64,000 bases of DNA from Treponema sp. Marseille-Q3903. Its GTDB lineage: Bacteria; Spirochaetota; Spirochaetia; Treponematales; Treponemataceae. The notes below the pieces were generated by a model. That model was not told where the DNA came from and did not search any database. It saw only the letters and a program-made list of their open reading frames with translations. The number at the start of each line of letters is the position of its first letter. Position 1 is the first letter of the stretch. Location of the stretch: NCBI RefSeq assembly GCF_014334335.1, contig NZ_JACSEU010000001.1:558001-622000 (forward strand). The letters run 5' to 3'. A program made the position numbers and the translations under genes. Shown here one piece after another: positions 35,570 to 43,873 of this stretch.

Positions 35570-38440
35570 ATGTTTAAAATCAGCGCTGAAGGTGGGAAAT
35601 CTTCTGTTACATTTTATTGTGATAAAGATGAGTTTTCCGGTGTAAAAAAAATTGCCGGGAAAGTCTGCTCTGATGTAAAAAAGGTTGTAGATATTCAGCC
35701 TGAAATTAAAAATCTTGATAGCGAGCTCCCTGATTTCTCTGTATTTTTTGGGACAATCGGGCAGAGCAAAGCTGTTGAAACAGTTGCTTCTCAGCACAAT
35801 ATCGACTTAAATAAATTGAGCGGTAAACGCGAAGTTTATGTTTTTAAGACGGCTGGAACAAAGCTTATAATAATCGGTTCTGAAAAACGCGGTACGATTT
35901 ACGGACTTTTTCACCTTTCTGAGTTGATGGGAGTATCTCCCTTAGTCGACTGGTGCGACATCATGCCGGCAAAAAACGAAAGTTTTGAGCTTGAGGATTT
36001 CGAATACATCTCTCATCAACCTTCCGTTCGTTTTAGAGGTTTTTTTATAAACGATGAATGGCCTGCATTTGGCAACTGGGCAAAACACAACTTTGGCGGA
36101 TTCAATGCAGACATGTACAGCCATGTCTTTGAACTTCTTCTCCGAATGAAAGGAAATTACCTGTGGCCTGCGATGTGGTCTGCTCGTTTTAGCGACGACG
36201 GTCCGGGTCTTGCAAATGCGGAACTTGCCGATGAACTTGGAGTTGTGATGGGGACGAGCCATCATGAACCGTGTTGCCGTGCAGGTGAAGAATATAAATA
36301 TTTACGCGGACCCGATTCAATTTATGGAGATGCATGGAATTTTCGTTCAAACCCTCATGGAATTACAAAGTTCTGGGAAGACGGCTTAAAACGCAGCGGA
36401 AAATTTGAAAATGTGATAACAGTTGGCATGCGTGGAGAAGCAGATACGGCAATCATGAAAGATGCAACACTTGCCGACAACATTGAGCTTCTGCGCGACG
36501 TTCTTAAAACTCAAAACAATCTTATAAAAAAATATGTGAATCCTGATATTTCTAAAGTTCCGCGAATGCTCGCATTATACAAGGAAGTTGAACCTTATTT
36601 TTACGGTGATAAACACTCCAAAGGTCTGATGGGAGAGCCTGAGCTCGACGGCGTCACATTGATGCTCTGCGATGACAATCACGGAAATCTCCGCACTGTC
36701 CCAACTGAAAAGATGAAAAATCACGTCGGCGGTTACGGAATGTATTATCACGTGGATTATCACGGTTGGCCTTATTCTTTTGAATGGGCAAACACTACTC
36801 AGCTTCCAAAGATAAAAGAACAGATGTGTGCCGCATACGAATTTGGAATAAGAGATTTATGGATTGTAAATGTCGGCGATATAATGACAGATGAACTTCC
36901 ATTAAATTATTTTCTCGACCTTGCGTATAATTATGATGTGCTCAGCTCTGATGAAAGTCCTGTAAGCGAGTACATATTGAATTGGGTTTGCCGGCAATTC
37001 CCGACTTTGTCTGACAACCAGAAAAACGATGTAAATACAATATTAAACGAATACACAAAACTTGCGCACATGAGGCGAACAGAATGTATTCATCCCGACA
37101 CTTTTCATCCTGTAAATTTTTGCGAATCAGATAAAATTTTGGCACGAGCAGAAAAAGTCTGCGAACTTGCAGAAAATCTAAAAAATCAAATTGAAAAAGA
37201 CAACAAAATTGAATTTCCGGGATTTTATTCGCAAGTTTATTTTCCGGCAGTTGGAACGATGAATATTTTGCGAATGCAGCTGTACAGCGGAAAAAACAAT
37301 TGGTTTGCATCAAAAGGGGCAGTCGCTGCCAATTGGTATGCAAAAAAAGTAAAAGAATGCTATGAAATCGATAAAAAACTTGTAGACGAATTCGACATCG
37401 TCGACGGCGGAAAATTCTACGGAATGGGCTGGTCTGAACATTTCGGCTTTCAAAACTGGTCTGAAGCTGAAAATCGATATCCTGTCTATTCCTATGTCGA
37501 ACCGACGCGCAAAAAGAGAATTGATGTTTGGGTAGACGGACATGATTTTACGACATCAGGGCAAGACTGGACTGTTCGAGACATCTATCTCGACGATTTT
37601 AAAAATCCTGCATGCAAAACTGCAAAGATCAACATCGCTAATTGCGGTTCTGAAAACGCCGAATTGACTTATACATTTAAAGACATTTCCGGCGACTGGC
37701 TTAAGATTGATATAGAAAAAGATGATGAAAAACAGATGGAATTTGCGGTTCTCTCAATAAATCGTCAAGCGCTCTCAAAAGTTGACGTAAAAAAAGCGTG
37801 CCTCGCAATCAAAGGAGATGACGGACACGGAGGTGGAATAATCGTAAATGTACACATAGATGCCGAAACTCCTTCTGAAAATTACCCTGAAGGAACTTTT
37901 GTTCAGACAACTTCTTACATCAGCATCGAAGCGGAACATTTCGTTGCAGACGGCTCAAATAACTTTGCAAAATCGTTCCATATTCTTCCCGACTATGGAA
38001 AAACTTTATCTGCAATCAAAGCATATCCTGTCACTGCGAGTTACCCGAACGGGAAAAATGCTCCTTATGCAGAATATCGTTTTGCTTTGGAAGATGACGG
38101 CATCAAGGCGTTCGACTTCTTTTTGAATCCTTCAAATCCTGCTTACAAAGACAACAAGCTACAGTTTATTGCAGAAGTGAATGGCGTCAAGATATTAAAA
38201 GATGTTGTAGATAAAAATTTCAAGATTGGCGATGATTCGTTTCCTTGGGGCGAAGATATTCCGAACAATATCAGAATCTCTTCTGTTTATGCTGATTGCA
38301 AAAAAGGGTTGAATATTTTGCGTATTTATCCTGTAACTCCGAATATTGTTCTCGAAAAAATTGTGATTCACGATGCCAACACAAAGATGCCAAAATCTTA
38401 TCTTGGTGCGCCTGAAACTTACAGAATTAAAAGAAAATAA
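35570..38440 (+). CDS. GH115 xylan alpha-1,2-glucuronidase
   Basis: A 956-residue enzyme that removes glucuronic or 4-O-methylglucuronic acid from xylan or its oligomers. GH115 hallmarks in order are FRGFFINDEWPAFGNW near 160, YLWPAMWSARF near 192, GVVMGTSHHEPCCRAGEEY near 224 and HVDYHGWPYSFEW near 395. The C-terminal third is beta-rich. No signal peptide, so cytoplasmic like the GH8 partner upstream. The ATG at 35570 has AGAGG 8 nt before it; an ATG at 35543 would add nine residues without a site. Together the two enzymes form an intracellular acidic-xylooligosaccharide module. Confidence 0.92.
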   Translation: MFKISAEGGKSSVTFYCDKDEFSGVKKIAGKVCSDVKKVVDIQPEIKNLDSELPDFSVFFGTIGQSKAVETVASQHNIDLNKLSGKREVYVFKTAGTKLIIIGSEKRGTIYGLFHLSELMGVSPLVDWCDIMPAKNESFELEDFEYISHQPSVRFRGFFINDEWPAFGNWAKHNFGGFNADMYSHVFELLLRMKGNYLWPAMWSARFSDDGPGLANAELADELGVVMGTSHHEPCCRAGEEYKYLRGPDSIYGDAWNFRSNPHGITKFWEDGLKRSGKFENVITVGMRGEADTAIMKDATLADNIELLRDVLKTQNNLIKKYVNPDISKVPRMLALYKEVEPYFYGDKHSKGLMGEPELDGVTLMLCDDNHGNLRTVPTEKMKNHVGGYGMYYHVDYHGWPYSFEWANTTQLPKIKEQMCAAYEFGIRDLWIVNVGDIMTDELPLNYFLDLAYNYDVLSSDESPVSEYILNWVCRQFPTLSDNQKNDVNTILNEYTKLAHMRRTECIHPDTFHPVNFCESDKILARAEKVCELAENLKNQIEKDNKIEFPGFYSQVYFPAVGTMNILRMQLYSGKNNWFASKGAVAANWYAKKVKECYEIDKKLVDEFDIVDGGKFYGMGWSEHFGFQNWSEAENRYPVYSYVEPTRKKRIDVWVDGHDFTTSGQDWTVRDIYLDDFKNPACKTAKINIANCGSENAELTYTFKDISGDWLKIDIEKDDEKQMEFAVLSINRQALSKVDVKKACLAIKGDDGHGGGIIVNVHIDAETPSENYPEGTFVQTTSYISIEAEHFVADGSNNFAKSFHILPDYGKTLSAIKAYPVTASYPNGKNAPYAEYRFALEDDGIKAFDFFLNPSNPAYKDNKLQFIAEVNGVKILKDVVDKNFKIGDDSFPWGEDIPNNIRISSVYADCKKGLNILRIYPVTPNIVLEKIVIHDANTKMPKSYLGAPETYRIKRK

Positions 38441-38498
38441 TTAAAAAATAAATAAAAAATAATTGTAACTGAGGAGTTATTTCATTACTTTATAATAT

Positions 38499-39092
38499 AT
38501 GGACTATTATGAAATTCTTGGCGTATCAAAGACTGCGACTGCGGACGAAATAAAAAAATCTTACAGAACTCTTGCATTTAAGTATCATCCTGATAGAAAT
38601 CCCGATAACCCTGCGGCTGAGGAGAAATTCAAACAAGTAAACACAGCTTACGATATTCTCGGAGATGAGGCAAAGCGGCGCAATTACGATTTAGGCGGAT
38701 ATTCATATCGTCCTGAGGCAAGTTACAGCAATACTCGCCAGTATCAGTATACGTACCAAAATCCTTTTGGAGATGACACTTTCTGGCAGTGGTTCACCAA
38801 TAATAGCCAAGGTGCATACAATCAGGCTCATCAAAATCGGCATGAAGGTTATGAGCAAAACGACTACAAAAGAACATATAATTACAGTTACAAAGATTAC
38901 AATTATACAAAAAAAGATTATATTCAGATGTTTGCACTAAAACTGATTCAGACAGTATTCGCACTGATGATGTTCCGATTTTTTTTCATAGTTCCTTTCG
39001 GTATTTTGATTTGCATCGGCGTCGCTGTGAACGGCGTTAAGGGAATGATAAATGCCATAAAAGGTTTGAGCCGTTCAAAGTCAAATGCCTAA
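38499..39092 (+). CDS. J-domain protein with C-terminal membrane segment
   Basis: A 197-residue protein. Residues 1-68 are a complete J domain ([22 protein letters not shown]) with the HPD motif in KYHPDRNPD, so it should stimulate a DnaK ATPase. A Tyr/Asn/Gln-rich linker (about 70-140) follows, then one or two hydrophobic segments (about 147-185). It lacks the Gly/Phe, zinc and C-terminal domains of true DnaJ, so it is probably a membrane-tethered co-chaperone with a special client. A TATAAT box lies only 2 nt before the ATG, while the nearest GAGGAG is too far upstream to serve. Confidence 0.85.
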   Translation: MDYYEILGVSKTATADEIKKSYRTLAFKYHPDRNPDNPAAEEKFKQVNTAYDILGDEAKRRNYDLGGYSYRPEASYSNTRQYQYTYQNPFGDDTFWQWFTNNSQGAYNQAHQNRHEGYEQNDYKRTYNYSYKDYNYTKKDYIQMFALKLIQTVFALMMFRFFFIVPFGILICIGVAVNGVKGMINAIKGLSRSKSNA

Positions 39093-39214
39093 GTCAGAGT
39101 CGCATGTGTTTTAGCTGTGCGCTTGACATCTGTGCGGTCGAGCATTTTATCTTGCCGTCCGCCAGTGCCGTTTTGTTCCGCCCGACCGTGAAAAAGAGTT
39201 CCCTCTTTGATCGT

Positions 39215-40447
39215 TTACAATTCAGCTAAGAAATATTTTTTCTTTCCACGTCGGAAGATGATAACTTTTCCTTCGAGAGCCATATCTTTTGTGACCAATT
39301 TTTTTTCATCGTTTACAACTTCTCCATTTATTGAAACGGCATTGTTGTTTATGAATTCTCGCGCCTCTCTTTTTGACGAAGCCATATTGTTGTTTACAAG
39401 AATATCAATCAGAGGTAATTCTTCAGAATATTTGAATGAAGGGACTCCTTTCATCCCTGTCAAAATGTCGCTTACCGAAAGACCTTTGAAATCTCCTGCG
39501 AACAATTTTTCGCTAACCTGAACGGCGTTATCAGCTTCTTCTTTTCCGTGAATGTCTTTGATAACTTCGTATGCAAGTGTTTTTTGAGCGATTCGCTTTT
39601 CAGGAGCGCCAAGATGTTCCTCGTACACTGTTTCGATTTTTTCTTTGCTGAGGAACGTAAACACTTTCAGATATTCGAGAACTTTTGAGTCGTCAGAGTT
39701 TATTAAATACTGATATATTTCATAAGGCGATGTTTTGTCCTTGTTGAGCCACAGGGCGTTTCCTTCGGACTTTCCAAACTTTTTTCCAGTTGCATCGAGT
39801 ATGAGAGGCATTGTGAAAGCGTATGCCGTCTTGTTGAGCATTTTTTTGATGAGGTCTACACCTGTCGTTATATTTCCCCATTGATCTGAACCGGCAACTT
39901 GCATGATACAGTTTTTTTCATCAAACAGGTGTACAAAGTCAAAGCCCTGCAAGAGCATGTAAGAAAATTCTGCAAACGTTATGCCTGTCTCAAGACGCCG
40001 CCTGATGATATCTTTGTCTAGCATGTAGTTCAAGCTGATATATTTACCGATATCGCGCAAAGTGTCTAAAAATGTACGGTCTTTCCACCAGTCGTAATTG
40101 TCTACGAGCTCAGCTGTCGGAACAAGTGACTTTATCTGATTTCTGATTCCGCTTATGTTTTTGATAACAGAGTCTTCGGAGATTATTTCCCGTTCAGCTG
40201 TTGGGCGAGGGTCTCCTATACGGCCTGTAGCGCCTCCGCACAGCAATATCGGGCGATGTCCCGCATTTGCAAGACGCCTTGCCATACAAAGAGAAGAATA
40301 GTGACCGATGTGCAGCGAGTCGGCAGTAGGGTCTGTCCCCCAGTAAAATGTAAAAGGTTTTCCATCCAGAACTTTCTGCAATTCGGATTCTTCTCCGGCA
40401 ACGTCTTTCACAAGTCCGCGCCATTTTAAGTCTTCGTACAATGTCAT
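39215..40447 (-). CDS. tyrS: Tyrosyl-tRNA synthetase
   Basis: A 410-residue class I aminoacyl-tRNA synthetase. HIGH signature HIGHYSSL near 46, the tyrosine pocket motif AEFSYMLLQGFDF near 158 and KMSKS variant KFGKS near 233. The C-terminal 65 residues are an S4 domain that binds the tRNA long arm. AGGG precedes the ATG. It lies 19 nt downstream of infA on the same strand. A weak hairpin (AAAGAG/CTCTTT) with four T follows its stop and may terminate it. Confidence 0.95.
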   Translation of the reverse strand: MTLYEDLKWRGLVKDVAGEESELQKVLDGKPFTFYWGTDPTADSLHIGHYSSLCMARRLANAGHRPILLCGGATGRIGDPRPTAEREIISEDSVIKNISGIRNQIKSLVPTAELVDNYDWWKDRTFLDTLRDIGKYISLNYMLDKDIIRRRLETGITFAEFSYMLLQGFDFVHLFDEKNCIMQVAGSDQWGNITTGVDLIKKMLNKTAYAFTMPLILDATGKKFGKSEGNALWLNKDKTSPYEIYQYLINSDDSKVLEYLKVFTFLSKEKIETVYEEHLGAPEKRIAQKTLAYEVIKDIHGKEEADNAVQVSEKLFAGDFKGLSVSDILTGMKGVPSFKYSEELPLIDILVNNNMASSKREAREFINNNAVSINGEVVNDEKKLVTKDMALEGKVIIFRRGKKKYFLAEL

Positions 40448-40466
40448 ATAAAACCCTGTGATTAAA

Positions 40467-40685
40467 TTATCTCTCGCGGAAAACTATGCGACCTTTATTC
40501 AAATCGTATGGAGAGAGTTCAACTTTTACGCTGTCACCCGGGACAATTCTGATGTAGTGTTTGCGCATTTTTCCGGAAAGATGAGCGAGAATCATGTGTC
40601 CCCCCTGTAATTCAACGCGGAATGTTGTGTTTGGAAGTGCTTCTTTTACAACGCCTTCAACTTCGATAGCTTCTTCTTTTGCCAT
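40467..40685 (-). CDS. infA: Translation initiation factor IF-1
   Basis: A 72-residue S1/OB-fold protein that binds the ribosomal A site during initiation. The sequence [11 protein letters not shown]...[19 protein letters not shown]...[17 protein letters not shown] is characteristic. Length is the family norm. AAGGAA precedes the ATG. It lies upstream of tyrS and is divergent from the DksA/TraR gene. Confidence 0.97.
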   Translation of the reverse strand: MAKEEAIEVEGVVKEALPNTTFRVELQGGHMILAHLSGKMRKHYIRIVPGDSVKVELSPYDLNKGRIVFRER

Positions 40686-40739
40686 AAATTTCCTTGATTA
40701 TAAAAAAAATCATATTAATTGCAAAAAAGGTTTGTCTTT

Positions 40740-40768
40740 TTGCGAATTTGCATTTATATTTGTATTAT
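40740..40768 (+). promoter_or_regulatory. Promoter of the DksA/TraR gene
   Basis: TTGCGA at 40740-40745, 17-nt spacer, TATTAT at 40763-40768; leader about 55 nt with GGGGG before the ATG. Confidence 0.45.
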
Positions 40769-40829
40769 TATATACAAAACGTCTGGACTTGACAACACAA
40801 TCAAAAAATTGTTTTGGGGGAATAAAAAA

Positions 40830-41186
40830 ATGGATCAGATTTTTTTAAACAACATGAAAGAACGACTTTTAGAACAGAGAAATACAATTTTGTCTTCGCT
40901 CGCTGACCAGAGCGAAGATATGAAAGTTCTTATAAAAACTGTAGAATCAGGTGATGAAGCAGATGTCGCTGCAGATGTCATCGATAGAACTTTGCTTACA
41001 GCTCTTGGAACTCAAGATGCCAACAGACTTCAGCAGATTGACAATGCGCTTGATCGTATAAATCAGAACCGTTATGGTCATTGTATAAAGTGTGGAAAAG
41101 AGATTCCTCAGGAACGCCTTGAAGTTCTTCCGTATGCTCTTATGTGTGTTTCTTGCGCAAGTGCAGAAGAACGCAAAAACCGTTAA
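40830..41186 (+). CDS. DksA/TraR-family zinc-finger protein
   Basis: A 118-residue protein. An N-terminal helical coiled-coil (about 5-80) carries DxxDxA at its tip (D42, D45, A47), the motif DksA uses in the RNA polymerase secondary channel. A four-cysteine zinc finger follows (C85, C88, C106, C109). It probably binds RNA polymerase and adjusts transcription in starvation, with or without ppGpp. I chose the ATG at 40830 (GGGGG site); upstream codons in the same frame overlap the promoter. Its last 4 nt overlap the convergent histidinol phosphatase gene. Confidence 0.9.
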   Translation: MDQIFLNNMKERLLEQRNTILSSLADQSEDMKVLIKTVESGDEADVAADVIDRTLLTALGTQDANRLQQIDNALDRINQNRYGHCIKCGKEIPQERLEVLPYALMCVSCASAEERKNR

Positions 41187-42046
41187 ATTTTCACTATGAT
41201 GAGTTTGTCCCCGACAGGGTAAAAGAGTTTTTTGTAGCCGACATTGCGAGCCTGCGTGACGGCTCTTTCGTAAGCACAGTCCAAGTAGTCTTTGTCGTGG
41301 CAGTCGGAGTTTATGCACAAAGGAACTTTGTATTCGTGAAGCAGTTCAAGAAATTGCAAAGATGGATAAACATCATCCATTGCGCCGCGAGCAATCGCTC
41401 CTGTGTTTATTTCAACAATGACTCCGGCGTGCGCAATGGAACGAGCAGTTGCCTTCAGCTCTTTTTTATACCAGCTTTCGTTTTCATCAAAAAATTTTAG
41501 AACACCGTTTCGTTTGCGAATTAAGTCGATGTGCCCGATAATGTCAAAATCGGCGTTTTCCAGCATCTTGCGCTCCGTTTCAAAATACTGGCAGACAGCG
41601 CGTCTTCCATCGACAGAGCTCCAATTTTTCCCGTTTCCATACATGATTATAAGCTTTCTTCGAACTTCTTCTGTAGTGTTGTCTACAGTGTAACTCCCTT
41701 TTTCATTTAAAACGTAGTGAGTTGAAGCGATAAGATAAGAAGGGTTGAGCCCATGCGCTTTGTAAAACTTTTTCGACGGAACAGTAATTCCCGGATAAAA
41801 ATCAGCTTCATATCCCAAATATATATCAATCTTTGATTTATACTTTTCTTTTAATTCGAGGATTGTCCGTTCGTAATTTTTAAAATCTCGTGGAGCGATG
41901 TGCCAGCTGCGGGCAAACGGAAACAAGCTGTGTCCCGAAAACCCAAGAGCGGAAAAGCCTTTTGCGATTGCCGCCAGCACCATCTCTTCAGGGGTGTCTT
42001 TTCCATCGCAAAATGTCGTATGAGTGTGAAGATTTATCTTTTGCAT
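41183..42046 (-). CDS. hisK: PHP-family histidinol phosphatase
   Basis: A 287-residue metal-dependent phosphatase of the PHP fold. Metal ligands are visible in LHTHTTFCDG near 5, GFSGHS near 38, AST-HYV near 100 and NSDCHD near 252. It removes phosphate from histidinol phosphate, the step not covered by the single-domain HisB in this window. Its ATG overlaps the upstream regulator's stop (TGATG), so the two are translationally coupled, an odd partnership. A role on another phosphate ester cannot be excluded. Confidence 0.85.
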   Translation of the reverse strand: MQKINLHTHTTFCDGKDTPEEMVLAAIAKGFSALGFSGHSLFPFARSWHIAPRDFKNYERTILELKEKYKSKIDIYLGYEADFYPGITVPSKKFYKAHGLNPSYLIASTHYVLNEKGSYTVDNTTEEVRRKLIIMYGNGKNWSSVDGRRAVCQYFETERKMLENADFDIIGHIDLIRKRNGVLKFFDENESWYKKELKATARSIAHAGVIVEINTGAIARGAMDDVYPSLQFLELLHEYKVPLCINSDCHDKDYLDCAYERAVTQARNVGYKKLFYPVGDKLIIVKI

Positions 42047-43296
42047 CAGTTTGTGCCTTTTAGAACGCTAAGAGATTTTTGGACAAGAACGTTTGGCTTT
42101 TGAGGTTTTAGAATATAACTTGCAGCTCCATAACTTAGAACTTTGATAACGATGTCTTTTTGCAAGCTCGGGGAATACACGATTACCGGCGGTGCATGGG
42201 GGGTTGAATGCATAAACTGTAGTAAAGAGAGCCCTGTTTGGTCTTTCAATAAAACATCGAGTATTATCAAGTCGAACTTATTGTCACTGTAATCTTTTTT
42301 AAAATCATTGCCGTTTGTATAATATGAACACGACGCCCCTGCCTGCTCAAAAACTCTCTTTGTAATTGCAAGGCAAATTTCATCGCTGTCGATTATCGCG
42401 ACGTTCAGCACAGTTCCATCTTTTTTGCTTGAATTACTGCTTGACCTGTCTGAAAAAAATCTTGTATCGATAGAATCATTTTCGTGTTCGTCTTCAGAAG
42501 ATGGCTTCAATATGCAGTCAGTGATTAAATTAGGCACATCAGTCACAATCGAAGTGTCTACAAGGTCTGTCAGAACTCGTGAGATGTTTGTTGCCATTTC
42601 AATCCCTGCATAGTTTGGATGACCTGCAAGCATTTCTTTTACAAAAGGGCTAAAAGAAAGAATTTTTATATTTTTATTGTGAACTTTCGGACAAGCAAGA
42701 ACATTGTCAATTAAAAACTCAAGATTAAAGCCGTCCACAAAAGTCAGCTCTAAATTAGTAAGCATGATGATGATTTTCGGGCTTTCGATGTTTTCTTTTT
42801 CGATCATCTCAGAAAGTTTAAACTGCAGCAGAGCGATTTTTTCACGATTCATGCCGAGTGCAAGTTCAATAAAGATTATGTTGTTGTTGCGGTGAAGATC
42901 GAGTACACATGGAGTCGTGTCGAGAGAAAGAGGAACGTGTACAACGTGCCCAATCGACCTAAAGAATATGTCGAATTGAATCGGTTTTTCAAAATATTTA
43001 ATTACACCGTATTTAGCGATTGATGCGATGAATGTGCGGCTGAGGCGCGGTCCTGTCACAATTACAGGAATTCCGGCACAGTTCGGATCGCGAATTTTCT
43101 TTTCAAGAAATTCCATCTGATCCGAGTTGTCATCTTCCATATCGAGGATTATAAGGTTTGGCAGCGACGTAATCATCTTTGTGTAAACATCGCGATTTTC
43201 TTGAATTGCAATAACATCTATGTGATCTTCTTCGAGTTTTTGTTTTAAATAATCGCGAAATAACTGATGATTATCTGCAATAAGTACCTTTTTCAT
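42046..43296 (-). CDS. Signalling protein with two receiver domains flanking a STAS-like domain
   Basis: A 416-residue protein with three parts. Residues 1-120 form a receiver domain (KVLIADNHQ; phospho-acceptor Asp in LIILDMEDD; Lys in EKP). Residues about 135-255 form an alpha/beta domain resembling STAS anti-anti-sigma folds (PKIIIMLTNLELTFVDGFNLEFL). Residues about 290-416 form a second receiver (VAIIDSDE; LIILDVLLKD; ILKP). No DNA-binding or output enzyme domain is seen, so output is probably through protein contact. I start at the ATG at 43296 because the receiver begins there and TGCTAAAAT ends 7 nt before it. Confidence 0.8.
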   Translation of the reverse strand: MKKVLIADNHQLFRDYLKQKLEEDHIDVIAIQENRDVYTKMITSLPNLIILDMEDDNSDQMEFLEKKIRDPNCAGIPVIVTGPRLSRTFIASIAKYGVIKYFEKPIQFDIFFRSIGHVVHVPLSLDTTPCVLDLHRNNNIIFIELALGMNREKIALLQFKLSEMIEKENIESPKIIIMLTNLELTFVDGFNLEFLIDNVLACPKVHNKNIKILSFSPFVKEMLAGHPNYAGIEMATNISRVLTDLVDTSIVTDVPNLITDCILKPSSEDEHENDSIDTRFFSDRSSSNSSKKDGTVLNVAIIDSDEICLAITKRVFEQAGASCSYYTNGNDFKKDYSDNKFDLIILDVLLKDQTGLSLLQFMHSTPHAPPVIVYSPSLQKDIVIKVLSYGAASYILKPQKPNVLVQKSLSVLKGTN

Positions 43297-43303
43297 AGGT
43301 TGT

Positions 43304-43312
43304 ATTTTAGCA
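43304..43312 (-). promoter_or_regulatory. Extended -10 promoter of the double-receiver gene
   Basis: TGCTAAAAT ends 7 nt before the ATG, without a ribosome site. Confidence 0.5.
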
Positions 43313-43399
43313 TATTTTTTATTAAACGAAAAGTTGTTTATAGTTTGGTGAACAACGCTTGCTGATAAGGAGTAGCTTTTTCCATTTATTTTAAAATGA

Positions 43400-43408
43400 T
43401 GATATAAT
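43400..43408 (+). promoter_or_regulatory. Extended -10 promoter of the zinc-ribbon gene
   Basis: TGATATAAT ends 6 nt before the ATG at 43415; no Shine-Dalgarno site. Confidence 0.5.
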
Positions 43409-43414
43409 TCAAGC

Positions 43415-43807
43415 ATGGAATATCTTTTGATGGGGTTAGCAGTCTGTGTAATTGTATTTTTGATTGCATGGTACATAAAGTTTAATCAAAAACAGCGCAA
43501 AAAATCGCATGTTAAAGAAAAACAACATGTAAAATGCCCACTTTGCGACACAAATCTTTTTGTAGGCGAAAACATAATTTCAAAAATCTATAGGCCGATG
43601 AATGTGCCAGACCAATTGATGCTAATATCGGGGTGTCCTCACTGCTATCCTAAATGTGAATCCGGTGTAAAAAGAATCTGCCCGGTATGCCGTAAACCTG
43701 TAGCGCAAAATCAATGCCTTACGGCAAGGCTGTTTAATAAAGCTCTTGGGAAAAAACATGTACATGTGGTCGGATGTTCCAACTGCCACAAACCACGAGC
43801 CGACTGA
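43415..43807 (+). CDS. Membrane-anchored zinc-ribbon protein, unknown function
   Basis: A 130-residue protein with one N-terminal membrane span (about 4-23), a basic linker and four CxxC pairs: C41/C44, C74/C77, C89/C92 and C121/C124. This is enough for two zinc sites of rubredoxin-like or zinc-ribbon type. The positive linker places the metal domain in the cytoplasm. I cannot assign a function. Transcribed divergently from the double-receiver gene, with a probable leaderless start. Confidence 0.75.
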   Translation: MEYLLMGLAVCVIVFLIAWYIKFNQKQRKKSHVKEKQHVKCPLCDTNLFVGENIISKIYRPMNVPDQLMLISGCPHCYPKCESGVKRICPVCRKPVAQNQCLTARLFNKALGKKHVHVVGCSNCHKPRAD

Positions 43808-43861
43808 TTTAACCATATTTTTGGCAGATTTGATATGCTTTTCAAAAACAACTATTTTTAT

Positions 43862-43867
43862 TAAAAT
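43862..43867 (+). promoter_or_regulatory. -10 box abutting the purD start
   Basis: TAAAAT ends 6 nt before the ATG; TTTTCA lies 17 nt upstream as a weak -35. The nine bases AGCGATATG here also span the ctpA start. Confidence 0.4.
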
Positions 43868-43873
43868 AGCGAT

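Noticed and set aside
39093-39214. A gene in the gap between the J-domain protein and tyrS
   Set aside because: No frame with a ribosome site; only a weak AAAGAG/CTCTTT hairpin near 39190-39205.
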